64,000 nt of DNA, from contig NZ_LN889801.1 of NCBI RefSeq assembly GCF_900009145.1, positions 124,001 through 188,000 of the forward strand. Direction: 5' to 3'. Position 1 is the first letter of the stretch. Each line of letters opens with the position of its first letter. Position numbers and translations under genes: made by a program. This DNA comes from Planktothrix tepida PCC 9214. GTDB lineage: Bacteria > Cyanobacteriota > Cyanobacteriia > Cyanobacteriales > Microcoleaceae. Below, piece after piece: positions 18,554 to 28,490 of the stretch. The notes under the pieces are model-generated. The model saw only the letters and a program-made list of their open reading frames with translations, was not told the origin of the DNA and searched no databases.

Positions 18554-19252
18554 TCAAGATGAATTTTTGCGAGGGGAGGGAAATTTGAGCAGCAATCTTA
18601 CTCCAATTGCCCATGCAATAGAAGCTGCCCAACCTGCCAGAATATCGCTAGGATAATGAACTCCTAAATATAAGCGTGTCCAGCCAATTGCCAAGACAAA
18701 TCCCCCTCCAACGGCTAAAACGAACCAGCACCAGCGACTCCCCCAAGTCAAGACCACTAGAGCCACAACCAGAGTCATACTTGACATGGCATGACCACTG
18801 GGAAAGCCATAATCCAATTCGGGAGCCGGAGAGTCCCAAAGGTGAGGACGTACTCGGTGCAGCAGAACTTTTGTTGTTCGATTGATAATAATACTTCCGA
18901 GCAAAGTAATTACTAAATAGGTTAATTGATGCCAGCGACGGTGAAACAGTAGCGTTAACACAATAACAGTCGCAACGGGAAAGACCCCCCAAAAAACACC
19001 CAACCTAGTCAAGGTTGAAGCGAACCTATCGAGTTGAGGGTTTGCTGTTGAGTGAATCGCTAGAAGCGTGGGTACATCCCACGAAAAGCCCCCTTCGTTT
19101 TCCCAAACTTCCTCAGCTAATTCTCCAAAGATTTGTAACGGAAAAAAGACTCCAACCAACAAAATTAATAAAGCAACCCGATGAGCAATCAGCGAACGCT
19201 TCAAAATCAGGAAAAATGACCGGATATAATTCCAAAAACCGCCATCAAACAT
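18554..19252 (-). CDS. PAP2 family membrane phosphatase
   Basis: The 232-aa protein has several membrane helices and the three lipid-phosphatase motifs in order: KVLLHRVRP (KxxxxxxRP), GFPSGHAMSS (PSGH with the catalytic acid His) and TRLYLGVHYPSD (SR-x5-H-x3-D type, here TR). Family members dephosphorylate phosphatidic acid, undecaprenyl diphosphate or related lipids at the outer face of the membrane. It is divergent from the CDF transporter gene at 19309, with only 56 bp between starts, so the two promoters overlap. The exact substrate cannot be read. Confidence 0.88.
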   Translation of the reverse strand: MFDGGFWNYIRSFFLILKRSLIAHRVALLILLVGVFFPLQIFGELAEEVWENEGGFSWDVPTLLAIHSTANPQLDRFASTLTRLGVFWGVFPVATVIVLTLLFHRRWHQLTYLVITLLGSIIINRTTKVLLHRVRPHLWDSPAPELDYGFPSGHAMSSMTLVVALVVLTWGSRWCWFVLAVGGGFVLAIGWTRLYLGVHYPSDILAGWAASIAWAIGVRLLLKFPSPRKNSS

Positions 19253-19308
19253 GACTGAATCCCTTAAACAATTGAGAGCACTCGCCTGTCATATCAGAAA
19301 AATTTACT

Positions 19309-20217
19309 ATGAACAATAATAAATCTGCCCGTTTCTACACGTTTCTGTCCATTGGAGCAGCACTCCTAACCATCGCCCTGAAAACGGGAGCTTACTTACT
19401 CACGGGTTCTGTTGGCTTATTATCGGATGCGGCAGAATCCTGTGTGAATTTAGTCGCCGCTATTATTGCAACCTGGGCTGTTACTTATGCAGCCAAACCA
19501 CCCGATGAAAAACATACCTTCGGACATTACAAAGCCGAATATTTTTCCAGTGGAGTTGAAGGTGCATTAATTCTAGTCGCCGCAGGTAGTATTGCCTTCG
19601 CAGCTTGGCAACGCTTGCTTCATCCTCAACCCTTGGAGCAATTGGGAATTGGACTCGGATTATCTCTGGTCGCGGCTGCCATCAATGGTGGATTAGCTTT
19701 GGTGATGTTGAGAGCGAGTAAGCGATTACGTTCAATTACATTGCGCGCGGATGCTCATCACCTGCTTACCGATGTCTGGACTTCCGTAGGGGTTGTATTG
19801 GGATTAATTCTAGTCCCCATTACTCAATGGTTGATTCTTGATCCGATTATTGCTTTTATCGTTGCTGCTAATATCGTTTGGGCGGGTTTCAGGTTACTAC
19901 ACGAGACGGGTTTGGGACTGCTCGACACCGCAATGCCTGTAGCAGAACGTCGCCTGATCACAGATATTTTAGCGGGTTACGATGCTCAAGGTGTTCAGTT
20001 CCACGCCCTGAGAACACGGGTAGCAGGTTCCCGTCGTTTTGTCTCCCTTCATGTGTTAGTACCGGGTGCTTGGACAGTTCAACAGGGACATAATATTTGT
20101 GAAGAGATTGAACTGGCCATTGGACGCTCGTTGCCGGGAACTTATGTTTTCACTCACTTAGAACCGTTGGAAGACCCCATTTCATGGCAAGACCAACAAC
20201 TAGAGCGAGACCTATAA
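19309..20217 (+). CDS. Cation diffusion facilitator (CDF) metal transporter
   Basis: The 302-aa protein has the CDF layout: six membrane helices in the first two thirds, then a cytoplasmic C-terminal domain of about 90 residues. Motifs include [18 protein letters not shown] (helix II metal-site Asp), [15 protein letters not shown], and [15 protein letters not shown] (helix V, HxxxD site). [20 protein letters not shown] is the regulatory-domain strand pattern. It exports divalent cations such as Zn, Fe, Mn or Co; the Asp/His site pattern gives no sure specificity. Its end faces prfC convergently across a shared hairpin. Confidence 0.9.
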   Translation: MNNNKSARFYTFLSIGAALLTIALKTGAYLLTGSVGLLSDAAESCVNLVAAIIATWAVTYAAKPPDEKHTFGHYKAEYFSSGVEGALILVAAGSIAFAAWQRLLHPQPLEQLGIGLGLSLVAAAINGGLALVMLRASKRLRSITLRADAHHLLTDVWTSVGVVLGLILVPITQWLILDPIIAFIVAANIVWAGFRLLHETGLGLLDTAMPVAERRLITDILAGYDAQGVQFHALRTRVAGSRRFVSLHVLVPGAWTVQQGHNICEEIELAIGRSLPGTYVFTHLEPLEDPISWQDQQLERDL

Positions 20218-20234
20218 CTTAACATCCCCGTAAG

Positions 20235-20264
20235 AGCGATAGGTATGGGTCATTACCTATCGCT
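20235..20264. terminator. Bidirectional terminator between the CDF gene and prfC
   Basis: A perfect 11-bp stem, AGCGATAGGTA with TACCTATCGCT, surrounds an 8-nt loop. It sits in the 61-bp gap between two convergent genes, so it can serve both strands. Confidence 0.8.
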
Positions 20265-20278
20265 TGTTGATTTAACCT

Positions 20279-21916
20279 TTATTCCTCCTCACCCGATGAA
20301 GAATTTTGAACGGAAACAACCGGAGCAATAGAACTGAGTTTTAACTCAGGATGATCCCCTTCCGCTTGACGACAATTCCAGTCATTTTTAAACAGTAAAA
20401 CTGGACGATTCCAACTATCTTTAACTACGGCTGCATTAAAAATCCGTCCGACTTGATTTAAAGCATCCCAACCCCCTGTTACCCAACGAGCCACACTATA
20501 AGGTAAGGGATCTAATAAAGTTTCAGCACCGTATTCATTTTGTAATCGAAACTGAACCACTTCAAATTGCAGTTGACCCACAGCGGCTAAAATCGGGTCA
20601 CGTTTAGATTCATCGGCGGAAAACATAATTTGTACCGCCCCTTCTTCTCGCAATTCCGAAACCCCTTTATGGAATTGTTTAAACTTAGAAGGATTCGGAT
20701 TTTTTAAATAGGCAAATAATTCCGGGCTGAAACAGGGAATTCCTTCATATTCTAATTTTTTGCCCATATAAATCGTATCCCCAATGGCAAAAACCCCTGG
20801 ATTATTTAATCCAATTACATCTCCCGGATAAGCAATTTCAATCGATTGTCGTTCTTGAGCAAATAATTTTTGGGGACGAGAAAGACGGATCACTTTTCCC
20901 GTGCGAGCATGATTAACCGTCATATCTTTTTCAAATTTTCCGGTACAAACGCGCACAAAAGCCACTCGATCTCGATGCTTGGCATCCATATTCGCTTGGA
21001 GTTTAAACACAAAGCCTGTAAACTCATGATATTCCGGTGGCATATCCCCCAAGGTACTGAGGTGAGAACCGGGTTTTAAGGCATAGTCTAAGAAGGAATC
21101 TAAGAATAATTTAACCCCAAAATTAGTCATGGCACTTCCGAAGAAAACCGGGGTCATTTTTCCCGAATGAATTTCATCAAAATTCAATTCTGAACCGACT
21201 TCTTCGAGAAGTTCTAACTCTTCTTTCAACTGATAATATAGATCCTGATCTAAGAATTCCTCAATCCGGGGATCACCTAAATCTAAAACCGTATCTAACG
21301 CTTCTCGACTTCCGTGAGCACTGCGTTCAAATAAATGAATTTGTTTTTTACGCCGATCATACACCCCTTTAAAGCGATCACCCATGCCAATTGGCCAATT
21401 TACCGGATAGGTTTTTAACCCTAATTCTTTTTCGATTTCATCCAGTAATTCTAAGGGTTCTCGACCCGGACGATCCATTTTATTAATAAATGTAAAAATA
21501 GGCAGACTTCGCATTTTACAAACTTCAAAAAGTTTGCGAGTTTGCGGTTCTAATCCCTTCGCCGCATCTTCTAACATCACGGCATTATCGGCGGCTGCTA
21601 AAGTCCGATAGGTATCTTCACTAAAATCTTGGTGTCCGGGTGTATCTAGCAGATTAATCTGACAATTGTTATACTCGAACTGCAAAACTGTTGAGGTAAT
21701 CGAAATTCCCCGTTGTTGCTCCATTGCCATCCAGTCTGATGTTGCATGACGTTGAGCCTTCCGTACTTTAACAGCACCTGCTTCATGGATTGCACCTCCG
21801 TAGAGGAGTAATTTTTCAGTCAGGGTCGTTTTTCCAGCATCAGGGTGAGAAATAATCGCAAAGTTACGACGTCGCTCAACCTCCGCTTGAATTTCAGTTT
21901 GGATTTCTGTAGTCAT
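20279..21916 (-). CDS. prfC: Peptide chain release factor 3
   Basis: The ATG at 21916 ([17 protein letters not shown]) is chosen over a TTG ten codons upstream; this gives 545 residues, close to the usual RF3 length. RF3 is the GTPase that recycles RF1/RF2 from the ribosome after termination. The G-domain motifs are clear: [16 protein letters not shown] (G1), [10 protein letters not shown] (G2), DTPGHQDF (G3) and NKMDR (G4). The RF3-specific middle and C-terminal domains follow ([37 protein letters not shown]), which distinguishes it from EF-G. It is transcribed alone and ends at the shared hairpin with the CDF gene. Confidence 0.95.
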   Translation of the reverse strand: MTTEIQTEIQAEVERRRNFAIISHPDAGKTTLTEKLLLYGGAIHEAGAVKVRKAQRHATSDWMAMEQQRGISITSTVLQFEYNNCQINLLDTPGHQDFSEDTYRTLAAADNAVMLEDAAKGLEPQTRKLFEVCKMRSLPIFTFINKMDRPGREPLELLDEIEKELGLKTYPVNWPIGMGDRFKGVYDRRKKQIHLFERSAHGSREALDTVLDLGDPRIEEFLDQDLYYQLKEELELLEEVGSELNFDEIHSGKMTPVFFGSAMTNFGVKLFLDSFLDYALKPGSHLSTLGDMPPEYHEFTGFVFKLQANMDAKHRDRVAFVRVCTGKFEKDMTVNHARTGKVIRLSRPQKLFAQERQSIEIAYPGDVIGLNNPGVFAIGDTIYMGKKLEYEGIPCFSPELFAYLKNPNPSKFKQFHKGVSELREEGAVQIMFSADESKRDPILAAVGQLQFEVVQFRLQNEYGAETLLDPLPYSVARWVTGGWDALNQVGRIFNAAVVKDSWNRPVLLFKNDWNCRQAEGDHPELKLSSIAPVVSVQNSSSGEEE

Positions 21917-22102
21917 ACTAAAGCCTAAATCGGGGTTTTGTATCAAACTTATAATTATAGAGGCTAAAGGGGATTTTTGCTCTGTGCAGTATAATTCCCC
22001 TGTACTGTTGAGGTTATTATCAATTATTAAGGGTCGTTTTCTTTGAGGTCATTATCGATATTTTATTCTGCCTTTCTCCTTAAATAAATTTTTTAAACCG
22101 TC

Positions 22103-24835
22103 ATGAACTTGACCTGGATAATTTCACAAAAACTGGTTGCAATGGCTTCATGGATGCCTCATGGTTCCTGCTACCTTTGGCAATCTCAATTAATGGGGCT
22201 TCATCTTGTTTCAGATTTGTTGATTGCGTTGGCTTATTTTTCCATCCCAATTTCATTAATTTATTTTGTTCGCCAGCGTCAAGATTTACCCTACCCTCAA
22301 GTTTTTATCCTATTTAGTGCCTTTATTTTTGCCTGTGGACTCAACCATTTAATGGCGATTTTTACCCTTTGGTATCCTCTATATTGGTTATCAGGAGGAT
22401 TGAAGGCAATCACGGCTTTAATTTCAATTTTTACATCTTGTACAATTATTCCTTTAGTTCCCAAATTATTACAACTTCGCACGCCTAAAGAGCTTGAAGC
22501 CATCAACCAAGCGTTAACAACAACCCAACAGCGTTATCAATCTTTAATGCAAGCTTGTCCAGTGGGTTTGTTTGAAACGGATGTAACGGGACACTGTTTA
22601 TATGTGAATGAATATGGATGTCGAATTACGGGACAGCAACCTTCAGATGCGTTAAATAGAGGTTGGGTTGATAGCATTTATGTTGATGATCGAGAACGGT
22701 TAATTCAAGAATGGTCAAATGCGATTCAAAATCAACGCCCTTTTTCTTCAGAATATCGTTTAAACTCATTAGATCAAAGTGGGGTTTGGGTCTTAGGTCA
22801 AGCGGTTCCCATCAAAGATCCATCGGGAAAAGTAACGGGATATATTGGTACACTGACTGATATTAATGATCGCAAAAAAGTAGAGGAAGCACTAGAACAA
22901 TCCCAACAAATGTTAAAGTTAATTATGAATACGATCCCGCAACGGATTTTTTGGAAAGATCGAAATTCAGTTTATCAAGGGTGCAATTTACAGGTCGCTT
23001 TAGATGCGGGGTTTAATTCTCCTCAAGACTTAATTGGAAAAACGGATTATGATTTACCTTGGACTTTAGCTGAAGTTGAATATTATCGAAAAATTGATCA
23101 AGAAGTCATGGCAGCTAATGCCCCCCGTTATCGGATTATCGAAACTTTATTGAATGCCAATGGCGAACAATGTTGGATAGAAACTAATAAAATTCCTCTG
23201 CATGATCCAGAGGGTAATGTGGTGGGAATTTTAGGAACTTATGAAGATATTACAGAACGAAAAGTTGCGGAAGAATTATTAGCACAATCGGAAGTTCGGT
23301 TCCGACAATTGGCTCAACAGGAAAAATTAATTAATCATTTAGCTAACCAAATTCGTAATTCTTTAGATTTGAAAACAATTTTAGAAACAACCGTTTTACA
23401 AGTTTGGGAGTTAATGAAGGTCGAACACTGCTATTTTTGTTGGTATCGTCGGGAAGAAATGAATTTTAATTCTGTTTATTCTAATCCGTCTAAACCCTAT
23501 TTTACTCCGGCTTATTGGGAAATTGTAACGGAAGCTAAAGATCCGGCTTTTGCCCATATTGTTGGTCGCTATTCTTTAGAAGAAGTTGGGGCTTGGTCAC
23601 AGCAATATTTGGATTTAAACATAGGACGAATTAATCATGTTGTTAATCTTCCTGATTCTCAAGAAAAATCCTGTTTACTTCAGTTTGGATTTGTGTCTGT
23701 TCTGTCTCTTCCTATTCAAACCCAAATGGGAGAAATTGGGGTTTTAGTCTGTGCTAATCATCAGGAACCTCGATGCTGGACTGATTCTGAAGTGGAATTA
23801 TTACAGGCTGTAACGGCGCAAGTGGCGATCGCAATTAATCAAGCCCAACTTTATAGCCAAACCCGTGAAGCAGCCGCGTTAGCAAAAGCTCAAACCTTAG
23901 AATTAGAAACAACTTTAAAGAAATTACAACAAACTCAAGCCCATTTAATTCAAACAGAAAAGATGTCTTCTTTAGGTCAGTTGGTGGCGGGTGTCGCCCA
24001 TGAAATTAATAATCCGATTAATTTTATTTACGGAAATGTGGATTATGCCACCCAATACATGGAGGATTTATTAAGTTTAATTGAACTTTATCAACAGCAT
24101 CATTCTGAACCTGTTCCTGCTATTCAAGAGGTGACGGAAACGGTTGATTTAGATTTTTTAAAACGGGATTTACCCAAACTCTTAAGTTCGATGAAAGCAG
24201 GGGCGAGTCGCATTCAACAAATTGTTTTATCCTTACGCAATTTTTCTCGTTTAGATGAATCTTCTGTGAAAAAGGTGAATTTGCATGAAGGTTTAGAAAA
24301 TACATTATTAATTCTCCAAAATCGCTTATCAGAAGCAGGGGGAAAAGAAATGATTCAGGTGATAAAAAATTATGGTGATTTACCCTTAGTTGAATGTTAT
24401 GCAGGTCAAATTAATCAAGTTTTTATGAATTTACTAACGAATGCGATTGATGCGGTTCATGAGCGCAGACTAGAACGGGATGAGGCTCTTTTTTCTCAAT
24501 CTTCTCAGGAGGAGATCCCTTGTAATTCCTTAAATTCTTGGCAACCTAGGATTACTATTACCACTGAAATCCTTCAAAATGAACAGGTTATTATCCGTAT
24601 TATTGATAATGGGATGGGAATGACGGAAGCGGTTCAAAATAAATTATTTGATCCCTTCTTTACAACAAAACCTGTCGGGAAAGGGACGGGTTTAGGATTA
24701 GCTATTAGCTATCAAATTGTTGTGGAAAGACATCACGGTCAATTAAAGTGTTCGTCTCAAGTTAGAGAAGGCTCAGAGTTTATGATTGAGATTCCGATTC
24801 AACAATACAAAAATTTTACGCTTGATCAAAATTAA
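22103..24835 (+). CDS. Histidine kinase with ethylene-receptor-type membrane domain, two PAS, GAF, HisKA and HATPase
   Basis: The 910-aa protein begins with three membrane helices (about residues 33-120) that match the ethylene-binding domain of plant ETR1 and cyanobacterial homologues: VSDLLIALAYFSIPISLIYF, then FACGLNHLMAIF. Asp38, Cys78 and His82 stand at the positions of ETR1 Asp25, Cys65 and His69, the latter two being the Cu(I) ligands. PAS domains follow at about 142-262 and 268-392, a GAF domain at about 405-585, then a helical linker, the H-box LVAGVAHEINNPINF (phospho-acceptor His633), the N-box QINQVFMNLLTNAIDAV and the G-boxes DNGMGM and GKGTGLGLAI. The kinase therefore looks complete but has no receiver domain. 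Its signal, by homology, may be ethylene or light. No response regulator is co-oriented; the nearest is the large convergent regulator at 25781-28150. Confidence 0.9.
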   Translation: MNLTWIISQKLVAMASWMPHGSCYLWQSQLMGLHLVSDLLIALAYFSIPISLIYFVRQRQDLPYPQVFILFSAFIFACGLNHLMAIFTLWYPLYWLSGGLKAITALISIFTSCTIIPLVPKLLQLRTPKELEAINQALTTTQQRYQSLMQACPVGLFETDVTGHCLYVNEYGCRITGQQPSDALNRGWVDSIYVDDRERLIQEWSNAIQNQRPFSSEYRLNSLDQSGVWVLGQAVPIKDPSGKVTGYIGTLTDINDRKKVEEALEQSQQMLKLIMNTIPQRIFWKDRNSVYQGCNLQVALDAGFNSPQDLIGKTDYDLPWTLAEVEYYRKIDQEVMAANAPRYRIIETLLNANGEQCWIETNKIPLHDPEGNVVGILGTYEDITERKVAEELLAQSEVRFRQLAQQEKLINHLANQIRNSLDLKTILETTVLQVWELMKVEHCYFCWYRREEMNFNSVYSNPSKPYFTPAYWEIVTEAKDPAFAHIVGRYSLEEVGAWSQQYLDLNIGRINHVVNLPDSQEKSCLLQFGFVSVLSLPIQTQMGEIGVLVCANHQEPRCWTDSEVELLQAVTAQVAIAINQAQLYSQTREAAALAKAQTLELETTLKKLQQTQAHLIQTEKMSSLGQLVAGVAHEINNPINFIYGNVDYATQYMEDLLSLIELYQQHHSEPVPAIQEVTETVDLDFLKRDLPKLLSSMKAGASRIQQIVLSLRNFSRLDESSVKKVNLHEGLENTLLILQNRLSEAGGKEMIQVIKNYGDLPLVECYAGQINQVFMNLLTNAIDAVHERRLERDEALFSQSSQEEIPCNSLNSWQPRITITTEILQNEQVIIRIIDNGMGMTEAVQNKLFDPFFTTKPVGKGTGLGLAISYQIVVERHHGQLKCSSQVREGSEFMIEIPIQQYKNFTLDQN

Positions 24836-24844
24836 TTCCTTTAT

Positions 24845-24923
24845 AGGGAACAGGGAACAGGGAGTTACGAATTACGAATTACGAATTACGAATGGGGAAT
24901 AGGGAATAGGGAATAGGGAACAG
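24845..24923. repeat. Mixed heptamer tandem repeats (AGGGAAC, TTACGAA, AGGGAAT)
   Basis: Three different 7-bp units are tandemly iterated one after another: two and a half AGGGAAC, four TTACGAA at 24865-24892, then several GGGAATA-type units. The block fills part of the gap between the convergent histidine kinase and phosphopantetheinyl transferase genes. Confidence 0.9.
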
Positions 24924-25053
24924 AGATAATACTTCTGGCTGTTTTATGTTAGTTGTAAATGATTAAAACCTAATTTTTGATTGCTATATCTCCTTGTAAT
25001 ATTAACATAGCTCAAATCAATTGTAATCAACCTTTTGCTATCATATGATTAAG

Positions 25054-25788
25054 TCATTCTTCATCTATCCAATGCCAAAATTTAAACTGATAATTTATTC
25101 CCTCAATGGCTAAAGTTGCTCTATAGTTTTCTGCGGTTTGAATTGTTTTTAATGTCCAATTTTGGGCAAGTTCTGAATTTTGGGAAATCTTTAAAATTTG
25201 TAAGACTGAACTTAAAGGCGTTTTAATTTCAATATCTTGTAACCCCACTAAGCCTTCTCCCGTTGCTTTTAAATAAGCTTCTTTGCACGTCCAGAGTTGA
25301 AAAAATCCAGCATATTGTTCTTCTAACCGTAAACAATTTAACCATTGATATTCGGAATCACAAAAAAAACGTTTAGCCAAAGAAAGGATTTCAATTTTAC
25401 GAATATATTCAATATCTACACCGATATTTTTTTCCAAGGCGATCGCATAAATAGCTTTTCCATAAGAATGAGATAAATTAAAGTGTAGGGGTAAGGGATT
25501 TTGATCTAAACAAGGTTTTCCTTTGGAACTATACTTAAATTTAATCTCTGCTGGTGACAAAGTTAAATACTGACTTAAAATCATTCTTAGAGTTCCCCGT
25601 GCGATGATAAATGCTTGTTGATCTTTTTCAAACTTAAAGCGTTCAGCCCGTTTTTTTTCATCAGCAGAAAGAATCGTTTGGTAAAATTGAAGAGATGAAA
25701 GCGATCGCTTCAGGTTTGTTTGCCAAACATGAATACTTTGGGAAGATAACTGAAAATTTGATGAAGTTGCCAATAAATGATTATCCAT
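25054..25788 (-). CDS. 4'-phosphopantetheinyl transferase (Sfp/HetI type)
   Basis: The 244-aa protein transfers the phosphopantetheine arm of CoA to a Ser of acyl or peptidyl carrier proteins. The Sfp-type motifs are present: FNLSHSYGKAIYAIA, GVDIEYIRK (Mg-binding Asp and Glu) and WTCKEAYLKATGEGL. The length fits the Sfp/HetI class rather than the short AcpS class, so it may activate fatty-acid, PKS or NRPS carrier proteins. Its ATG at 25788 lies inside the last codons of the upstream response regulator (8-bp overlap), implying translational coupling, which is an unusual pairing. No NRPS or PKS gene lies in the window. Confidence 0.9.
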   Translation of the reverse strand: MDNHLLATSSNFQLSSQSIHVWQTNLKRSLSSLQFYQTILSADEKKRAERFKFEKDQQAFIIARGTLRMILSQYLTLSPAEIKFKYSSKGKPCLDQNPLPLHFNLSHSYGKAIYAIALEKNIGVDIEYIRKIEILSLAKRFFCDSEYQWLNCLRLEEQYAGFFQLWTCKEAYLKATGEGLVGLQDIEIKTPLSSVLQILKISQNSELAQNWTLKTIQTAENYRATLAIEGINYQFKFWHWIDEE

Positions 25789-28150
25789 TACGATGATGAA
25801 CCTGTTGATATAATTGTTGTAATGTTTGTCCCTGGGTAGGAAATTCTGTAATTTTTACCTCACAAACGACCTGAAATCGTTGTCCTTCCAAAGTGGTAAA
25901 CACCTGCTGTCGGAGAGAAATCAAGACATCAGATAGGTGTTCCTGAGCTTCTGCTTGAGTTAACCCCGGCATTCCAACAACAAATTCCCCATTTCCCCAA
26001 TATCCAATTGTTTCAACTCCAACTGTAGTCATTCCTTGAAATAAACGCCCCCACCGTTGCAAAACTTGATAGCCAATCAAATGCCCATATTCAAGATTAA
26101 TATCATGTAGTTGACTAAAACTTAATACTCCCAAAGAAAACGGTTGTTCTAATTGTTGACACTTCTGGATTTGTTGTTGTAATTCTTGGCTAGACTGGAG
26201 ATAATTTGCTAACCCTGTAATCGGATCTTTTGTAGATAATGTTTGTAATAATCGAGTCCGTTCTAAACGGTTAGTAATGCGAGTTAATAGTTCTGGCCCC
26301 ATGACGGGTTTGCTGACATAATCATCCGCCCCCGCCGCAAATACCTGTTGAATGGTTTTACTATCACAATGGGCCGTGAGAAATACAATCGGTAATCCTT
26401 GCCAATGGGGATCAGCCCGAACCGTTTGGCAAAGTTCGATCCCACTGACGGGGGACATTTCCACATCTAAAATTAATAAATCCGGTGAGACAGATTTCAA
26501 AACCTCCCAAAACCGCAGGGGGTCGCTGAGTCCCGTCATTCTTATCCTCCAAGGCTCTAAAACGGGACGCAAGGTGGCTAAAAATAAGGGGTCGTCATCG
26601 ACAACCAAAACATTGACTTTGGAGTGCGGAGAGGCTTGTAAGAGTTGGCTGGTGGCTTCCCAAATTTGGGTTGGGGTCACAGGTTTAATGAAGATTCTGC
26701 GACCCCCTGCACGAGCTACTGTGACTCGATCCATTAAACCTTCTGTGGAGGTTAGGACTAAGACGGGAATGGGAGGAGTGCGTTTGGCTAAATCTATGAT
26801 CAGTTGGGATCGGTCTTCGGTTTTAATATCGGGATAGTCATTGAAAACAACAACCTCTGGAGTATTGAGGTTTAACCAAGTTTTTGCTTCTGCTAAGGTG
26901 GGGATTTGTTGCCAAGCTAACCCCATAGAATCTGCTAAAGATTGCAGAGCTTTTCCGAATTCGGGATCGGAATCAATTAATAACAGGCGAGGGGAAATCT
27001 CGGAAACTGAATATTCAGGTAAGGAACTCACATTGGGGGAAAGATTTATTTCCAAATTTGGGGGGGTTGAGGTCGGGAAAGGCAGAGGAGATTGATCGGT
27101 TTCAGACATTGAGTGAGGAAGTAACTGTTCTAATTCGTGAATATAGGAGTGTAACAGTTGGATTTGCTCAAAGGTTAGGGCCTGATCTCCTTCTAAATTC
27201 TGTTCAATTTTTTTAGCAATTTCTGTCCCTTGTTCTAGGTCAAACATGGCTAGAACTCCGGCTAATTTATGGGCGGCTTGTTCGGCGGCGTTACGCAGGG
27301 AAGGAAGCAGAGTGTTTGTGGTTAAGGCGATCGCTAAATGTTGTAAAATCGCTAACCGTTCTATTAATAAATCTTGATATTGATTCCAGAGTTTTTCTTT
27401 AGCTTGGTTAAACTGTTGTTCTAGGGAAATTTCGATTGTGGGCTGAGGAGAATCAGCAGAAACAGAGGGCGTTGTTTGGAGTTTTGCACTGAGACGATAA
27501 CCCAACCCATAAACATTTTCAATCCACTCCGCCGCACCAACGGCTTTTAATTTTTGTCTCAGTCCTTTAATATGAGCTTTAACGCTTTCTTCTTGGGGTG
27601 GATCATCAAAACTCCACAAATATTCAATCAGTTCAGCCCGACTAAAAACCCGTGCGGGGTTTCGCATTAATAATTCTAATAAACTATATTCTTTGGGGGT
27701 CAAGGTAATGGGTTGATGGGCATAATGAACTTGACAAGTTACCGGATTTAGTTGTAAATTTCCAATTTCTAAGATGGAAGAATGGGAAACTTCACCTCGT
27801 CGTAATAATGCCCGAACTCTCGCTTGAAATTCTGCAATATCAATCGGTTTAATCAAATAATCATCAGCACCCGCATCTAAACCTCGGATGCGCTCGCTTG
27901 TTCCGTCTTTAGCGGTTATTAATAAAATCGGGATGGTACTGCCTTGATAACGTAATTTTTGACACAGCGTAATACCGTCTAATTTAGGTAATCCTACATC
28001 AATGACAATTAAGTTATAAGTGGTACTTTGAGCATATTCCCACCCCATTTGACCATCTTCAGCTTGATCGACAATATAACGCTGGTTGGTTAAAGATTGT
28101 ACCAACATTGATGCAAAAATTGGATCATCTTCGATCAACAAAATTTTCAT
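25781..28150 (-). CDS. Multi-receiver response regulator: REC, OmpR-type DNA-binding domain, Hpt, two REC, degenerate GGDEF
   Basis: The 789-aa protein carries, in order: a receiver (residues 1-120, Asp51 in VIDVGLP, Lys101 in IKP), a winged-helix OmpR-type DNA-binding domain (125-222, TLTPKEYSLLELLMRNPARV, HIKGLRQKLK), an Hpt-like domain (about 245-345, His294 in AAHKLAGVLAMF), a second receiver-like domain (387-505) where the acceptor region reads VVVFNDYPD and looks degenerate, a third receiver (512-632, Asp562 in LILDVEMSP) and a GGDEF-type domain (about 640-785) whose active-site loop reads WGNGEF instead of GGDEF. The last change suggests loss of cyclase activity. It is a phosphorelay hub able to bind DNA. 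The phosphopantetheinyl transferase gene overlaps its 3' end. Confidence 0.9.
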   Translation of the reverse strand: MKILLIEDDPIFASMLVQSLTNQRYIVDQAEDGQMGWEYAQSTTYNLIVIDVGLPKLDGITLCQKLRYQGSTIPILLITAKDGTSERIRGLDAGADDYLIKPIDIAEFQARVRALLRRGEVSHSSILEIGNLQLNPVTCQVHYAHQPITLTPKEYSLLELLMRNPARVFSRAELIEYLWSFDDPPQEESVKAHIKGLRQKLKAVGAAEWIENVYGLGYRLSAKLQTTPSVSADSPQPTIEISLEQQFNQAKEKLWNQYQDLLIERLAILQHLAIALTTNTLLPSLRNAAEQAAHKLAGVLAMFDLEQGTEIAKKIEQNLEGDQALTFEQIQLLHSYIHELEQLLPHSMSETDQSPLPFPTSTPPNLEINLSPNVSSLPEYSVSEISPRLLLIDSDPEFGKALQSLADSMGLAWQQIPTLAEAKTWLNLNTPEVVVFNDYPDIKTEDRSQLIIDLAKRTPPIPVLVLTSTEGLMDRVTVARAGGRRIFIKPVTPTQIWEATSQLLQASPHSKVNVLVVDDDPLFLATLRPVLEPWRIRMTGLSDPLRFWEVLKSVSPDLLILDVEMSPVSGIELCQTVRADPHWQGLPIVFLTAHCDSKTIQQVFAAGADDYVSKPVMGPELLTRITNRLERTRLLQTLSTKDPITGLANYLQSSQELQQQIQKCQQLEQPFSLGVLSFSQLHDINLEYGHLIGYQVLQRWGRLFQGMTTVGVETIGYWGNGEFVVGMPGLTQAEAQEHLSDVLISLRQQVFTTLEGQRFQVVCEVKITEFPTQGQTLQQLYQQVHHRNG

Positions 28151-28490
28151 GGTGAGTTTAATCTTTCCCTTGAAATGCGATACCTTCCCGACTTTTTCCC
28201 GATCCTACCTTAACTTTAGATTTGAGAATTCCTTCTGACTCCAACTCAAACGGTTTTTCTCGGTTTATTCTCCAGTGTAACGTACCTGTAGATAGGCGTT
28301 ATCTTGGGTTCTACATTGAGAAGAAGCAAGGAAATTAATTCCTCACTTCTTCTCGATTTATATCTTATCTTAACGGGATCTTCCTCTAGTCTCCAATTAT
28401 TCTCTCTTGATTTTGATAAATTGCCGATCATTAAACCTTGACTAGACTGGAATTTCCCAGTTTTGAACAGATGCTGAGGCGCAATTAGAA
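28151..28490. promoter_or_regulatory. 340-bp divergent intergenic region with an inverted repeat
   Basis: This region separates the minus-strand regulator gene from the plus-strand secreted-protein gene. It contains a 9-bp perfect inverted repeat, GAGAAGAAG at 28318-28326 and CTTCTTCTC at 28346-28354, enclosing an imperfect inner palindrome around ATTAAT. It could be an operator or an RNA hairpin. A minus-strand frame of 89 codons here has no recognisable protein and was left out. Confidence 0.5.

Noticed and set aside
25054-25788. Natural-product cluster around the phosphopantetheinyl transferase
   Set aside because: No NRPS, PKS or carrier-protein gene lies within the window.
26352-26837. 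161-codon plus-strand open frame
   Set aside because: It lies wholly inside the response-regulator gene on the opposite strand and has no recognisable domain; it is a shadow frame.
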